64,000 bases of DNA. It comes from M30B80 sp965656935. Lineage in GTDB: Bacteria > Pseudomonadota > Alphaproteobacteria > Rhodobacterales > Rhodobacteraceae. The DNA lies in contig CBFHMG010000001.1 of assembly GCA_965656935.1 (NCBI GenBank), positions 1 to 64,000 of the forward strand. Reading direction: 5' to 3'. Both the position numbers and the translations under genes were made by a program. Below, one piece after another: positions 32,101 through 41,464 of this stretch; positions within the stretch are counted from its first letter, which is position 1, and the number at the start of each line of letters is the position of its first letter. The notes below the pieces were generated by a model. That model worked only from the letters and a program-made list of their open reading frames with translations. It was not told the origin of the DNA and searched no databases.

Positions 32101-34980
32101 CTACTCCGCCGCGGGCAGAATTCGGCGCGACCGCTCGGCCATTGCGTCATACTCCTGCTGCCATTCCGTTGGCCCGTTTGACAGCGCAATCTGCACGGCT
32201 GTCACCTTGTATTCAGGGCAGTTTGTGGCCCAATCCGAGAAATCGGTGGTGATCACATTGGCCTGCGTTTCGGGATGGTGGAAGGTGGTATAGACCACGC
32301 CCGGGCTGACCCGATCCGTGATTGTCGCACGCAGGCTCGTCTCGCCCGAGCGGCTGGCCAGCTTGACCCAATCCCCATCCTTGATGCCTCGGTTCTCGGC
32401 ATCATGCGGATGCACTTCCAACACATCCTCGCTGTGCCAGACGTTATTCTGTGTCCGCCGCGTCTGCGCACCCACATTATACTGGCTCAAGATACGCCCC
32501 GTAGTCAGCAAAAGCGGGAAGCGCGGGCCCGAACGTTCCTCAGTCGCGATATATTCGGTCACGATGAAACGGCCCTTCCCGCGCACGAAGCCGTCAACAT
32601 GCATCAAAGGCGTGCCATCGGGATGGGCCTCATTGCAGGGCCATTGGACCGAGCCCTTCTCCTCAAGCAGCGCATAATCCACCCCCGCAAAGGAGGGCGT
32701 GGTTGCCGCAATCTCATCCATGATCTGCGAGGGGTGCGTGTAGTGCCAATCGGCCCCCATCGCATTGGCCAGCATCTGGGTCACTTCCCAATCCTCATAG
32801 CCATTGCGCGGCGCCATGACCTTGCGCACACGGTTGATGCGACGCTCGGCATTGGTGAAGGTCCCGTTCTTCTCAAGGAAGGTCGATCCGGGCAGGAAGA
32901 CATGGGCGTAATTCGCTGTCTCATTGAGAAACAGATCATGCACAATCACGCATTCCATCGCCGCCAAACCTGCCGAGACATGTTTGGTATCGGGATCGGA
33001 TTGCAAGATATCCTCACCCTGACAATAGAGCGCCTTGAAACTGCCCTGCACGGCGGCATCGAGCATATTGGGAATACGCAAACCAGGCTCAGGGTCGATC
33101 TCCACGCCCCAAGCTTTCTGGAAAATCTCGCGCACATCCTCGCCCTTCACATGGCGATAGCCCGGCAGCTCATGCGGGAAGGAGCCCATATCACAGGAGC
33201 CTTGCACATTGTTCTGCCCCCGCAGCGGGTTCACACCCACCCCCTTGCGGCCCACATTGCCCGTCAGCATCGCAAGATTAGCAATCCCCATCACGGTGGT
33301 CGAGCCTTGCGAATGCTCGGTCACGCCAAGCCCGTAATAGACAGCCCCATTGCCACCTGTTGCGAACAAGCGCGCAGCCTCGCGCAGGTCGGCGGCGGGA
33401 ACCCCTGTCAAAAGCGCGGTCGCCTCGGGGCTGTGACGCGGGTCCGAGATGAACTCGGCATAATCCTGGAACTCATCCCAATCGCAACGCTCGCGGATAT
33501 AGGCCTCATCCATCAAACCTTCGGTCACAATCACATGGGCCATGGCACTGACCACAGCCACATTGGTGCCGGGGCGCAGCGGCAAATGATGCGCCGCTCC
33601 GATATGGGCCGATTTCACCAGATCAATGCGGCGCGGATCAATAACAATCAGCTTGGCCCCCGCGCGCAACCGCTTCTTGAGGCGGCTTGCAAAAACAGGG
33701 TGGCCATCGGTCGGATTGGCACCGATCACGATCACCACATCCGTGTGCTCGACACTGTCGAAATCCTGCGTGCCCGCCGAGGTGCCAAAGGTCTGGCCCA
33801 AACCATAACCCGTGGGAGAATGGCACACCCGTGCACAGGTATCGGTATTGTTGTTTTCAAACACCGCCCGCGTCAGTTTTTGCACCAGATAGGTCTCTTC
33901 ATTGGTGCAGCGGCTCGAGGTGATCACCCCAAGCGCCTTCTTGCCATAGCGCTCCTGAATGCCGCGCAGGCGGGTGGCAGTGAACTCCAGCGCCTCCTCC
34001 CATGACACCTCGCGCCATGCATCATTGATGCTGTCGCGGATCATCGGGTTCAAAATACGATCACTATGAGAGGCATAGCCATAAGCGAAACGGCCTTTCA
34101 CGCAGGAATGCCCACGGTTCGCCTTGCCATGTTTCCACGGCACCATGCGCACCAACTCATCGCCATTCAACTCGGCCTTGAAGGAACATCCAACCCCGCA
34201 ATAAGCACAGGTCGTGATCACCGAGCGCTCGGGCGTGCCCAATTCGATCACCGATTTCTCCTGCAAAGTCGCAGTCGGACAGGCCTGCACGCAGGCCCCG
34301 CAAGACACGCAATCCGAGGAGAGGAAATCATCACCCGCCATCCCCGCCGAAACACGGCTCTCGAACCCGCGCCCCTCGATGGTCAGCGCGAATGTGCCCT
34401 GCACTTCCTCGCAGGCCCGCACGCAGCGCGAACAGGCAATGCATTTCTGCGGATCATAGGTGAAATAGGGGTTCGAGTTGTCGGCAGGGATATATTCGGG
34501 GTTCACACCCGTGGCGCTGCGCTGCTCGAAATGGTTCCGCCCCGGCTCATAGCGCACATCGCGCAAGCCCACGGCCCCTGCCATATCCTGTAATTCACAA
34601 TCGCCATTGGCCGCGCAGGTCAGACAATCCAGCGGATGGTCCGAGATATAAAGCTCCATCACCCCTTTGCGGATTTTCTTAACCTTGGAGGATTGCGTAT
34701 GAACCACCATCCCCGCCGCCACAGGTGTCGTGCAAGACGCAGGCGTGCCGCGCCGCCCCTCGATCTCGACCACACAGAGCCTGCAGGACCCAAATGCTTC
34801 CACGCTATCGGTCGCACAAAGCTTGGGGATCTGCATCCCCGCCTCCGCCGCCGCCCGCATCACCGAGGTGCCCTCGGGCACGGTAATCTCGAACCCGTCA
34901 ATCGTCAGCGAAACAGGCGCGCCCTCGCGTGCAGGCGTACCCATATCCTTGTCATCCCATGGAATGATGAAATCCTTCAT
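32101..34980 (-). CDS. fdsA: NAD-dependent formate dehydrogenase catalytic subunit FdsA
   Basis: A 959-residue molybdenum bis-MGD enzyme subunit that oxidises formate to CO2. The N-terminal 240 residues carry a [2Fe-2S] cluster (CRLCVVEIEGR, PASCTTPV), a His/Cys [4Fe-4S] cluster (DHPLDCLTCAANGDCELQ) and two ferredoxin-type [4Fe-4S] clusters (CIACSRCVRACEE, CVSCGACVQACP). The molybdopterin part begins with CAYCGVGCSF, and the metal ligand is the cysteine in CARVCHSPTGYG. It reduces FdsB through this wire. The ATG at 34980 starts MKDFIIPWDDKDMGTP. A conserved intergenic motif lies just upstream. Confidence 0.95.
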   Translation of the reverse strand: MKDFIIPWDDKDMGTPAREGAPVSLTIDGFEITVPEGTSVMRAAAEAGMQIPKLCATDSVEAFGSCRLCVVEIEGRRGTPASCTTPVAAGMVVHTQSSKVKKIRKGVMELYISDHPLDCLTCAANGDCELQDMAGAVGLRDVRYEPGRNHFEQRSATGVNPEYIPADNSNPYFTYDPQKCIACSRCVRACEEVQGTFALTIEGRGFESRVSAGMAGDDFLSSDCVSCGACVQACPTATLQEKSVIELGTPERSVITTCAYCGVGCSFKAELNGDELVRMVPWKHGKANRGHSCVKGRFAYGYASHSDRILNPMIRDSINDAWREVSWEEALEFTATRLRGIQERYGKKALGVITSSRCTNEETYLVQKLTRAVFENNNTDTCARVCHSPTGYGLGQTFGTSAGTQDFDSVEHTDVVIVIGANPTDGHPVFASRLKKRLRAGAKLIVIDPRRIDLVKSAHIGAAHHLPLRPGTNVAVVSAMAHVIVTEGLMDEAYIRERCDWDEFQDYAEFISDPRHSPEATALLTGVPAADLREAARLFATGGNGAVYYGLGVTEHSQGSTTVMGIANLAMLTGNVGRKGVGVNPLRGQNNVQGSCDMGSFPHELPGYRHVKGEDVREIFQKAWGVEIDPEPGLRIPNMLDAAVQGSFKALYCQGEDILQSDPDTKHVSAGLAAMECVIVHDLFLNETANYAHVFLPGSTFLEKNGTFTNAERRINRVRKVMAPRNGYEDWEVTQMLANAMGADWHYTHPSQIMDEIAATTPSFAGVDYALLEEKGSVQWPCNEAHPDGTPLMHVDGFVRGKGRFIVTEYIATEERSGPRFPLLLTTGRILSQYNVGAQTRRTQNNVWHSEDVLEVHPHDAENRGIKDGDWVKLASRSGETSLRATITDRVSPGVVYTTFHHPETQANVITTDFSDWATNCPEYKVTAVQIALSNGPTEWQQEYDAMAERSRRILPAAE

Positions 34981-34997
34981 AGCGCGCACCCTTTGCT

Positions 34998-35018
34998 TTC
35001 ATCTTTCCAAAAATACGA
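34998..35018 (-). repeat. Short intergenic repeat, copy 1
   Basis: On the minus strand the 21 bases read TCGTATTTTTGGAAAGATGA plus A, identical to a second copy on the plus strand at 63752-63772. It lies in the 46-base fdsB-fdsA gap, 18 bases before the fdsA start and in the direction of transcription. Confidence 0.8.
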
Positions 35019-35026
35019 AAAATCCA

Positions 35027-36544
35027 TCATTCTGCTGCCTCCCGTCCGGTGGCAAATTCATCGGGGAAATGGGTCAGCGCGCTCAACACCGGATAGGGCG
35101 TGAACCCGCCCAAAGCGCAGAGCGAGCCATCCTTCATCGTCTCGCAAAGATCGGTCAGAATCTCGACAGCCGCTCCATCCCCGCGCGCGATCCGATCGAT
35201 GGTCTCGACCCCGCGCACCGCTCCGATACGGCAGGGCGTGCATTTCCCGCAGCTTTCCACCGCGCAGAACTCCATCGCGAAACGGGCCATTTTCAACATA
35301 TCGGCGCTATCGTCGAACACGACCACACCCGCATGTCCGATTAATCCGCCTTGGCCGTCAAACTCTTCATAGGCAAAGGGCGTGTCGAATTTCGAGGGCG
35401 GCATATAAGCCCCCAAAGGCCCCCCCACTTGGACCGCCTTTACAGGCCCTCCGCTAGCCGTGCCGCCTGCCACATCTTCGATCAGCTCCCCTAAGGGCAT
35501 GCCAAAGGCCGTCTCGAACAACCCGCCATGTTTGACATTTCCCGCGATCTGGATGGGCATTGTTCCCTTGGAACGCCCAAGGCCGAACCCCGCATAAAAA
35601 TCAGCGCCTTTCTCGAAAATCACGGGCACCGTCGCAAGGCTGATCACATTATTGACCACCGTTGGACGACCCAAGAACCCCTCAAGCGCTGGCAAAGGCG
35701 GCTTGGCGCGCACCACGGCGCGCTTGCCTTCAAGACTGTTGAGAAGCGAGGTCTCCTCACCGCAAACATAGGCCCCCGCGCCCACGCGGATTTCCATATC
35801 AAAGCTGCGCCCCGAGCCCATGATATCGCCACCCAAAACCCCCGCTTCGCGGGCGATCAGAACAGCGTCATTCATCACCTCGATCGCGTCGGGATATTCC
35901 GAGCGCAGATAGACATAGCCTTTATCCGCCCCCACGCCGAGCCCCGCAATCACCATGCCTTCGATCAATGTGAAGGGATCGCCCTCCATGATCATGCGAT
36001 CAGCAAAAGTGCCGCTATCACCCTCATCGGCATTGCAGATGATGTATTTCTGCGGGCTTTCGGCATTAAGAACGGTGTTCCATTTGATCCCCGTCGGAAA
36101 GCCTGCACCGCCGCGCCCGCGCAGGCCCGAATTGGTCACTTCCTCTACGATCTCGGCACCGCTCATCTTGGCGGCCCGCGCGAGCCCTGCCAGCCCGCCA
36201 CTGGCTCTATAGGCCTCAAGGTCCAGCGGATCGATCACGCCGCAGCGCTGGAATGTCAGCCGTGTCTGGCGCGCGAAAAAGGGGATGTTTTCGACAGGCC
36301 CAAGGCTGGCCAGCTTGCCATCCAGCAAGGCCGACACGTCCTCAGGCTCGACAGGGCCATAGGCCAGCCGCGCGCCATCCTGTTCAATCTCGACCAAAGG
36401 TTCCAGCCAGATCATGCCGCGTGTGCCATTGCGGATGATCTCGGCCTCAAGCCCCCGCTCGGCCAAGCCTTTCGCAACAGCCTCGGCCACGTGATCTGCA
36501 CCAAGCGCTTTGGCGGCGCTGTCTCGGGGAATATAGATTTTCAT
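35027..36544 (-). CDS. fdsB: Formate dehydrogenase NADH-binding subunit FdsB
   Basis: A 505-residue homologue of complex I NuoF with an N-terminal thioredoxin-like part (about 1-90). The FMN/NADH site appears in GLRGRGGAGFPTGIKW and NADEGDSGTFADR. The [4Fe-4S] cluster cysteines are in ESCGKCTPCRIGAVRG and LCALGG. It takes electrons from FdsA/FdsG and reduces NAD+. The ATG at 36544 overlaps the fdsG stop (CATGA), so the two are coupled; the frame is open upstream but that would intrude into fdsG. Confidence 0.95.
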   Translation of the reverse strand: MKIYIPRDSAAKALGADHVAEAVAKGLAERGLEAEIIRNGTRGMIWLEPLVEIEQDGARLAYGPVEPEDVSALLDGKLASLGPVENIPFFARQTRLTFQRCGVIDPLDLEAYRASGGLAGLARAAKMSGAEIVEEVTNSGLRGRGGAGFPTGIKWNTVLNAESPQKYIICNADEGDSGTFADRMIMEGDPFTLIEGMVIAGLGVGADKGYVYLRSEYPDAIEVMNDAVLIAREAGVLGGDIMGSGRSFDMEIRVGAGAYVCGEETSLLNSLEGKRAVVRAKPPLPALEGFLGRPTVVNNVISLATVPVIFEKGADFYAGFGLGRSKGTMPIQIAGNVKHGGLFETAFGMPLGELIEDVAGGTASGGPVKAVQVGGPLGAYMPPSKFDTPFAYEEFDGQGGLIGHAGVVVFDDSADMLKMARFAMEFCAVESCGKCTPCRIGAVRGVETIDRIARGDGAAVEILTDLCETMKDGSLCALGGFTPYPVLSALTHFPDEFATGREAAE

Positions 36545-37017
36545 GCCGAGGCCTCCGCAAGGATCGCATCCAGCTTGTCCTGCGACAACCGCCCCACCAC
36601 CTTGCCATCGACCAAAGCCGCAGGCCCGCAGGCACAAAGCCCCAGACAATAGACAGGCTCCACTGTCACCGCGCCATTGGCGGTTGTGCCATGCCATGCG
36701 ACACCCAGCTTTTGCAGCGCAGCCTCAGCCATGGCTTCGCTGCCCATGGCCTGACAGGCCTCGGCACGGCAGATTTTCACCACATGGCGACCAGCCGGCA
36801 CCTCGCGGAAATCATGATAGAAGGACATCACCCCATGCACTTCCGCGCGCGTGATATTGAGCGCCTCGGCAATCACGGGCAGCGCCATTTGCGGCACATG
36901 GCCGAAATCATGCTGGATGGCATGCAGGATCGGCAAAAGCGGGCCTTCCAGATGAAGGTGATCTTGAATGATCGTGCTGATATCGGTGGCCGTTGGCTGC
37001 GGAAAATCCCGTGGCAT
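36541..37017 (-). CDS. fdsG: Formate dehydrogenase gamma subunit FdsG
   Basis: A 158-residue homologue of NuoE with a helical N-terminus (ILHAIQHDFGHVPQ, EALNITRAEVHGVMSFYHDF) and a thioredoxin-fold domain that binds a [2Fe-2S] cluster through CRAEACQAMG and CLGLCACGP. It is the first gene of the fds operon. The ATG at 37017 is chosen for its GAGGA ribosome binding site at good spacing; an upstream ATG at 37041 would add eight residues. Confidence 0.93.
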   Translation of the reverse strand: MPRDFPQPTATDISTIIQDHLHLEGPLLPILHAIQHDFGHVPQMALPVIAEALNITRAEVHGVMSFYHDFREVPAGRHVVKICRAEACQAMGSEAMAEAALQKLGVAWHGTTANGAVTVEPVYCLGLCACGPAALVDGKVVGRLSQDKLDAILAEASA

Positions 37018-37088
37018 TGCAGTCCTCGTGTGTAAGCTCATCCGAAGGATGCCCAGAAACTCATCGAGGAAACAATATCGTTATTCCG

Positions 37089-37100
37089 TCAATCGATTGA
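37089..37100. promoter_or_regulatory. Palindrome in the fdsG promoter, likely LysR binding site
   Basis: TCAATCGATTGA is a perfect 12-base palindrome, followed by a second half-site TCAATCGA at 37106-37113. It lies in the 112-base gap between the LysR-type gene and fdsG. Such paired half-sites with AT-rich centres are typical LysR targets, so this probably mediates formate-dependent control. Confidence 0.5.
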
Positions 37101-37129
37101 AAACCTCAATCGAAAACAGAAGCGACTCT

Positions 37130-38017
37130 TTAGCCTTTTTCTGCGACCATACGGGCCGTTTTCATCAATTCCCGCAGCACAGGCGTATAGGGTTCTTGGT
37201 GCATCGCCACGAGGCCCACCTCGGGCACCAGCCCGCCGCCACTGATTTCGACCACCGCAAGGTCATGCCCTGCCGCCAAAAACCGCGCCAGATCACGCGG
37301 CAAAATGGTGACGACATCGCTCTCGACCACTTGATTGGCCAAAACGATGGTCGAATTGCTTTCAATCATCGCATCAGGGGCCATGCCTGCATCACTGAGA
37401 TTGCGGTTGATGATGCGGCGGTTCTGCATGTCAGGCGTCAAAAGGCACATCCGCAACCCGCCCAAATCGCGCCAGCGCAGGCTCTCGCGCGCAGCCAAGT
37501 CATGGGTTTTGCGGCAGACCAAGACATAATTCTCGCGATACATGCCAACCGTGCTGACGCGGCTGAGAGGTTCATTATCGAGATAGGTAATCCCCGCATC
37601 GGCATCGAGATTATCAATCAATTGCAAAATATCGGATGAGGAGCGCGACAGGATCGAGAAGCTGACATTGGGATGCTCGGCCTCAAAACGCCCTGCAAGC
37701 CGCGCGGCCCATGTCAGTGCAGTCGGGATAACCGCCAGCCGCAAATGCCCCGATAAACCTTCCTTGGAGTAGCGCATTTCCTGCCGCAAATGCCGCGTAT
37801 CCCCCACAATCTTGCGGGCCCATTCCAAAGCGCGCTGCCCTTCGGGCGTGAGCCCACCAAAACGCGATCCGCGCTGCACAAGCTTCACGCCCAATTGCGC
37901 CTCAAGCTGTTTGAGCCCCGTGGAAAGGGTGGGCTGCGTGATCCCGAGGGTTTCAGCCGCGCGGCCAAAATGCTCTTCCTTGGCCAAGGCCAGCAGCATC
38001 TCCAGCTTTCCAATCAT
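37130..38017 (-). CDS. LysR-family regulator of the fds operon
   Basis: A 295-residue LysR regulator. The N-terminal helix-turn-helix is ALAKEEHFGRAAETLGITQPTLSTGLKQLEAQLG (about residues 9-42). The effector domain (about 90-290) includes LRLAVIPTALTWAARLA. It is encoded just upstream of fdsG on the same strand and resembles regulators found next to tungsten or molybdenum formate dehydrogenase genes in alphaproteobacteria. It most likely activates fds expression on formate; the signal is inferred. Confidence 0.88.
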   Translation of the reverse strand: MIGKLEMLLALAKEEHFGRAAETLGITQPTLSTGLKQLEAQLGVKLVQRGSRFGGLTPEGQRALEWARKIVGDTRHLRQEMRYSKEGLSGHLRLAVIPTALTWAARLAGRFEAEHPNVSFSILSRSSSDILQLIDNLDADAGITYLDNEPLSRVSTVGMYRENYVLVCRKTHDLAARESLRWRDLGGLRMCLLTPDMQNRRIINRNLSDAGMAPDAMIESNSTIVLANQVVESDVVTILPRDLARFLAAGHDLAVVEISGGGLVPEVGLVAMHQEPYTPVLRELMKTARMVAEKG

Positions 38018-38129
38018 TGCGATCTCCTATCGAGTTTGCGCCAGCCTATCCCCATTCCCAATCACAAAAAAGAGCCGCCGCAGGGCATCCCCCACGGCGG
38101 CGTGTAAATCTCAGGCTAAAAGCGCCCCG

Positions 38130-39368
38130 TCAGCCGGGGCTGAGGCCGCGCAAACGCTCGGAGCGGCGACGCAGCAATTCAATCGCCGTGAGCAGGCAGA
38201 TCGAGATCGCCACCAATACGGTCGCAACCGCCAGAATGGTCGGGCTGATCTGCTCGCGCAGGCCAGTGAACATCTGCCATGGCAGGGTCTTTTGCTCGGC
38301 CGAGGCCACGAAGATCACCACAACCACTTCGTCAAACGAGGTGATAAAGGCAAAAAGGCCACCCGAAATAACACCGGGCAGGATCAGGGGCATCTGCACC
38401 TTGAAGAAAGTACGGATCGGACCCGCGCCCATATTGGCCGAGGCCCGAGTGAGCGATTTATCAAACCCCACAAGCGTGGCGGTTACCGTGATGATCACGA
38501 AAGGCACGCCAAGGGCGGCATGGGCCAGAATGATCTTGATATAGCCTGCAAGGCTTTGGCTCAGGCCAACAGTGTTTTGCAGGAACAGGCCAAGATCGGA
38601 GTAGAAGAAGAACATGCCTGTGGCCGAGATGATCAGCGGCACGATCATCGGCGAGATCAGCGTGGCCATGATCGCGCCTTTGAAGGGCACATGGCTCTGG
38701 CTCAAACCGACAGCGGCCAATGTCCCGAAAAACACCGCGATGACAGTCGCAAAAGGCGCGATGATGAGCGAGTTCTTGAAGGGCCGTGTCCAATCAGAAT
38801 TGGTCACGAAATCCACGTAATGCTTGATGGAATAGCCCGCCGGATCAAGGCGCAGCATCTCGGGCGTGAAGGTGAAGAAATCCTGCGCATTGAAGCTGAG
38901 CGGGATGATCACAAGGATCGGGGCAATCAAGAAGAAGAAGATCGCGCCGCAAATAAAGAGATAGCTGTTATGCCAGAGCACTTGGCCAGGTGTCGCATAG
39001 ACGGGCACGCCTTTGCGGTAATTGCCATGTCCGATCCAATAGATCACCCAAGACACAACCAGCCCTGTCAGCCCCCAGACCACAAGCCCGAAAAACGACC
39101 CCATGGCAAAGCCGATCACAGCCATAAGGATGGTAACAGCAAGCCGCCCTTGGCTGCGCATCACCCGACCCGGAAGGGCGAGCCCGCCTGCGATACCGAT
39201 GCCAGCCCCGATCAAGGCTCCAACCAGTGGCGCATTGACGGCTTGGCCCGCCAGAAAGCCCAAGAAGAACCCGAACAGGCCTGCGATAACGGCAGCAAAT
39301 CCGTTTGCGGGGTTTTCGAGAGAGGGCAGCTTTGCGGCGGCCTCTGCGGTGGTCATTGCTTGTGCCAT
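38130..39368 (-). CDS. PotC-like polyamine-type ABC transporter permease
   Basis: A 412-residue permease. The C-terminal 270 residues are a standard PotC/PotI-type core with six helices and an EAA loop (ASANMGAGPIRTFFKVQMPLILPGVISG). The N-terminal 130 residues are an added region of Gly/Ala-rich membrane helices (FAAVIAGLFGFFLGFLAG, GALIGAGIGIAGGLALPG) not present in ordinary PotC. It is the last gene of the operon and follows the PotB-like gene by four bases. The exact substrate (putrescine, spermidine or another cation) cannot be read from sequence. Confidence 0.88.
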   Translation of the reverse strand: MAQAMTTAEAAAKLPSLENPANGFAAVIAGLFGFFLGFLAGQAVNAPLVGALIGAGIGIAGGLALPGRVMRSQGRLAVTILMAVIGFAMGSFFGLVVWGLTGLVVSWVIYWIGHGNYRKGVPVYATPGQVLWHNSYLFICGAIFFFLIAPILVIIPLSFNAQDFFTFTPEMLRLDPAGYSIKHYVDFVTNSDWTRPFKNSLIIAPFATVIAVFFGTLAAVGLSQSHVPFKGAIMATLISPMIVPLIISATGMFFFYSDLGLFLQNTVGLSQSLAGYIKIILAHAALGVPFVIITVTATLVGFDKSLTRASANMGAGPIRTFFKVQMPLILPGVISGGLFAFITSFDEVVVVIFVASAEQKTLPWQMFTGLREQISPTILAVATVLVAISICLLTAIELLRRRSERLRGLSPG

Positions 39369-39372
39369 GCGC

Positions 39373-41025
39373 TCAGCCTCCCAGTTTCACATTGTCGATG
39401 CCGACCATCCGGTCATAGAGCCAGTACAGTACCAGAACGAGGGTCAGAAGGATGGTTCCCAGCGCCGCCGCCAAGCCCCAATTGAGCGAGGAGCGAATGT
39501 GGAACGCGATCCGGTTCGAGATGAAGATACCGCTTTCGCCGCCAACCAGCTCTGGCGTGATGTAATAGCCAATCGCAAGGATGAAAACGAGGATCGAGCC
39601 CGCGCCGATACCCGGCACCGATTGGGGGAAATAGACCCGCCAGAAAGCTGTCCAATTCGTCGCGCCAAGCGACTTGGCCGCGCGGACATAGGTGATCGGG
39701 ATGGTTTTCATCACCGAATACAGCGGCAAGATCATGAAGGGCAGAATGATATGCGTCATCGCAATGATCGTGCCGGTTTGGTTATTGATCAGCGCAAGCC
39801 TGCTTCCATCGGCCACCAAGCCTGCCCAAACAAACAGATCATTGATCACGCCTTGGTCCTGCAACAGCACTTTCCAAGCACTGGTCCGCACCAGAAGCGA
39901 GGTCCAGAAGGGCAGCAAAACAAGGATCAGCAACAGGTTAGATGTGCGCAAGGGCAAGGTCGCCAGCAAATAGGCAATCGGATAGCCAAGCAGGATACAG
40001 GAACCCGTGATCACCAGCGACATCACAATCGTGCGCCAGAACAGCTTGAGATAGATGCGTTGATCCTCAGGCTGCTGCTCAATCCCCTCAGGCGAGAGCT
40101 GCAAATCAACGGCCGATAGGAAATAGCCCGCCGTGTAAGGGTCCGAGAAGGCCTCGATCGTTTCCCAAACGGGAACATCGACCCAATCTTCATTGATATC
40201 GGCAAATTCATCCCGCACGCTGACGGGTTCAATCGTGGAGAGCGCCTCGAAACTGCTTGTCAGAAGGGCCCCAGAGGCCCCGCCAATGGCTGCAAGGCTG
40301 GCAGGATCGGCCTGCGCCAGATCGCGGTAAAGCGCGCCATAGACAGGGGCCCAAGGCTCCTCGGCGCTTGGGTCATCATCGTCTTCGGTCTGGATCACCT
40401 GCGCAAAGCCGCGATAGGCATCGGAGGCCTCAGGCAAAAGATCACGGATATCAGCGCCCAATTGGAACAGCGGGATTTGCTCGTCATTGGCAAGGGCAGT
40501 CTCGCGACCTTCCAACCAGATGCTGGAGCCGAAGATCGCGGTCCACGTCTCGGGCTCTTCCCAAGCGGGGTCGATCGCCACAAAACCGTCCAAGGCCCAT
40601 TCGCCCACCTCATCGGCAGAGCGCCCCGTCGAGCGGAACAGCGAGGACATGCCCGTCGTCTCATAATTCAGGCGGCTGCCCACTTGGGTATGGCGGCGGC
40701 GCTCGACGGCCTCGACCAAATCATGGCTGAGCGCAGCGAAAACCGCCTCGTCAGGGGCAGTGCTGGTATCTTCCCAGTCCTGCAAAGCCACAACCGTGCG
40801 CGGCAGGGTTTCTTCGACGATCTGGTTCTCGACCGAGCGGAACAGCATCGCGCCAATCGGCCAGACGAAGGTGATGAGGATGAACAAGAATAGCGGCGCG
40901 ATCAGCATCAGCGCGCGCAGTTTTTGGCGGCGCAAGGCACGGTTCAGGCTGGCTTTGAGCGGACGCCCATCCGCGGCCAACACGGGCCCTTCGGGCAGAT
41001 CGGCACTGGCGGTCTGATCGGTCAT
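39373..41025 (-). CDS. PotB-like polyamine-type ABC transporter permease with large insert
   Basis: A 550-residue permease, about twice the usual PotB size. After the first helix (ALMLIAPLFLFILITFVWPIG, about residues 37-57) there is an extracytoplasmic insert of about 260 residues rich in Asp, Glu, Ala and Trp. The rest of the transport core (LKLFWRTIVMSLVITGSCILLGYPIAY onward) follows, with the EAA loop AAKSLGATNWTAFWRVYFPQSVPG. The insert is likely periplasmic and could contact the binding protein. The neighbouring DUF1330 gene ends at the base just before its stop-to-start junction. Confidence 0.88.
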   Translation of the reverse strand: MTDQTASADLPEGPVLAADGRPLKASLNRALRRQKLRALMLIAPLFLFILITFVWPIGAMLFRSVENQIVEETLPRTVVALQDWEDTSTAPDEAVFAALSHDLVEAVERRRHTQVGSRLNYETTGMSSLFRSTGRSADEVGEWALDGFVAIDPAWEEPETWTAIFGSSIWLEGRETALANDEQIPLFQLGADIRDLLPEASDAYRGFAQVIQTEDDDDPSAEEPWAPVYGALYRDLAQADPASLAAIGGASGALLTSSFEALSTIEPVSVRDEFADINEDWVDVPVWETIEAFSDPYTAGYFLSAVDLQLSPEGIEQQPEDQRIYLKLFWRTIVMSLVITGSCILLGYPIAYLLATLPLRTSNLLLILVLLPFWTSLLVRTSAWKVLLQDQGVINDLFVWAGLVADGSRLALINNQTGTIIAMTHIILPFMILPLYSVMKTIPITYVRAAKSLGATNWTAFWRVYFPQSVPGIGAGSILVFILAIGYYITPELVGGESGIFISNRIAFHIRSSLNWGLAAALGTILLTLVLVLYWLYDRMVGIDNVKLGG

Positions 41026-41313
41026 TTAGATGCCCTCGACGACAATTATGGTAGAGCTGGCCGTGCGGCGCCGTATCTCTGCGACCTCTTGATAGGCAGG
41101 GTCGTGATAGGCTGTCTTCGCGGCTTGATAGCTCGGGAATTCGATGATGACATGGCGCTCATAGGTTGAGCCTTCCACCAGTTCCGATGATCCCCCCCGC
41201 ACGATGAAAGAGCCGCCAAGCGCCTCCAGTATCGGCGTGTCCCGTTCGATATATTCCCGATAAGCCTCGGGGTCATGCACGGTGATATGTGCGATGATAT
41301 AGCCTTTGGGCAT
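41026..41313 (-). CDS. DUF1330-family small protein
   Basis: A 95-residue ferredoxin-like (dimeric alpha-beta barrel) protein of DUF1330: MPKGYIIAHITVHDPEAYREY at the start, GGSFIVRGG in the middle and RHVIIEFPSYQAAKTAYHDPAYQ towards the end. The function of the family is unknown; relatives resemble small monooxygenases or isomerases. The ATG at 41313 matches the usual family start; an ATG at 41331 adds six residues. It lies in the transporter operon between the binding protein and the PotB-like gene, one base from the latter, which suggests a role linked to the transported compound. Confidence 0.85.
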   Translation of the reverse strand: MPKGYIIAHITVHDPEAYREYIERDTPILEALGGSFIVRGGSSELVEGSTYERHVIIEFPSYQAAKTAYHDPAYQEVAEIRRRTASSTIIVVEGI

Positions 41314-41464
41314 TCTGGGGACTTTCGTCATGGTCAGGCGCCAAATTCAGCCGCCATATTCGGGGTGTCTCGGATCAAGCGCGCATGCGCAGCGCGCGGG
41401 AGGCTTGGGATCGGGGCGAAGGCGTCACGCGCCCCCGCCCCTTTCCAAGGTTTCTCAGATCAGA

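Noticed and set aside
32275..34005. 576-codon frame antisense to fdsA
   Set aside because: Long only because the opposite strand gene is GC-rich; no domain and His/Arg-biased.
37812..39485. 557-codon frame antisense to the LysR and PotC-like genes
   Set aside because: Spans two real genes on the other strand; Arg/His/Asp-rich low-complexity translation.
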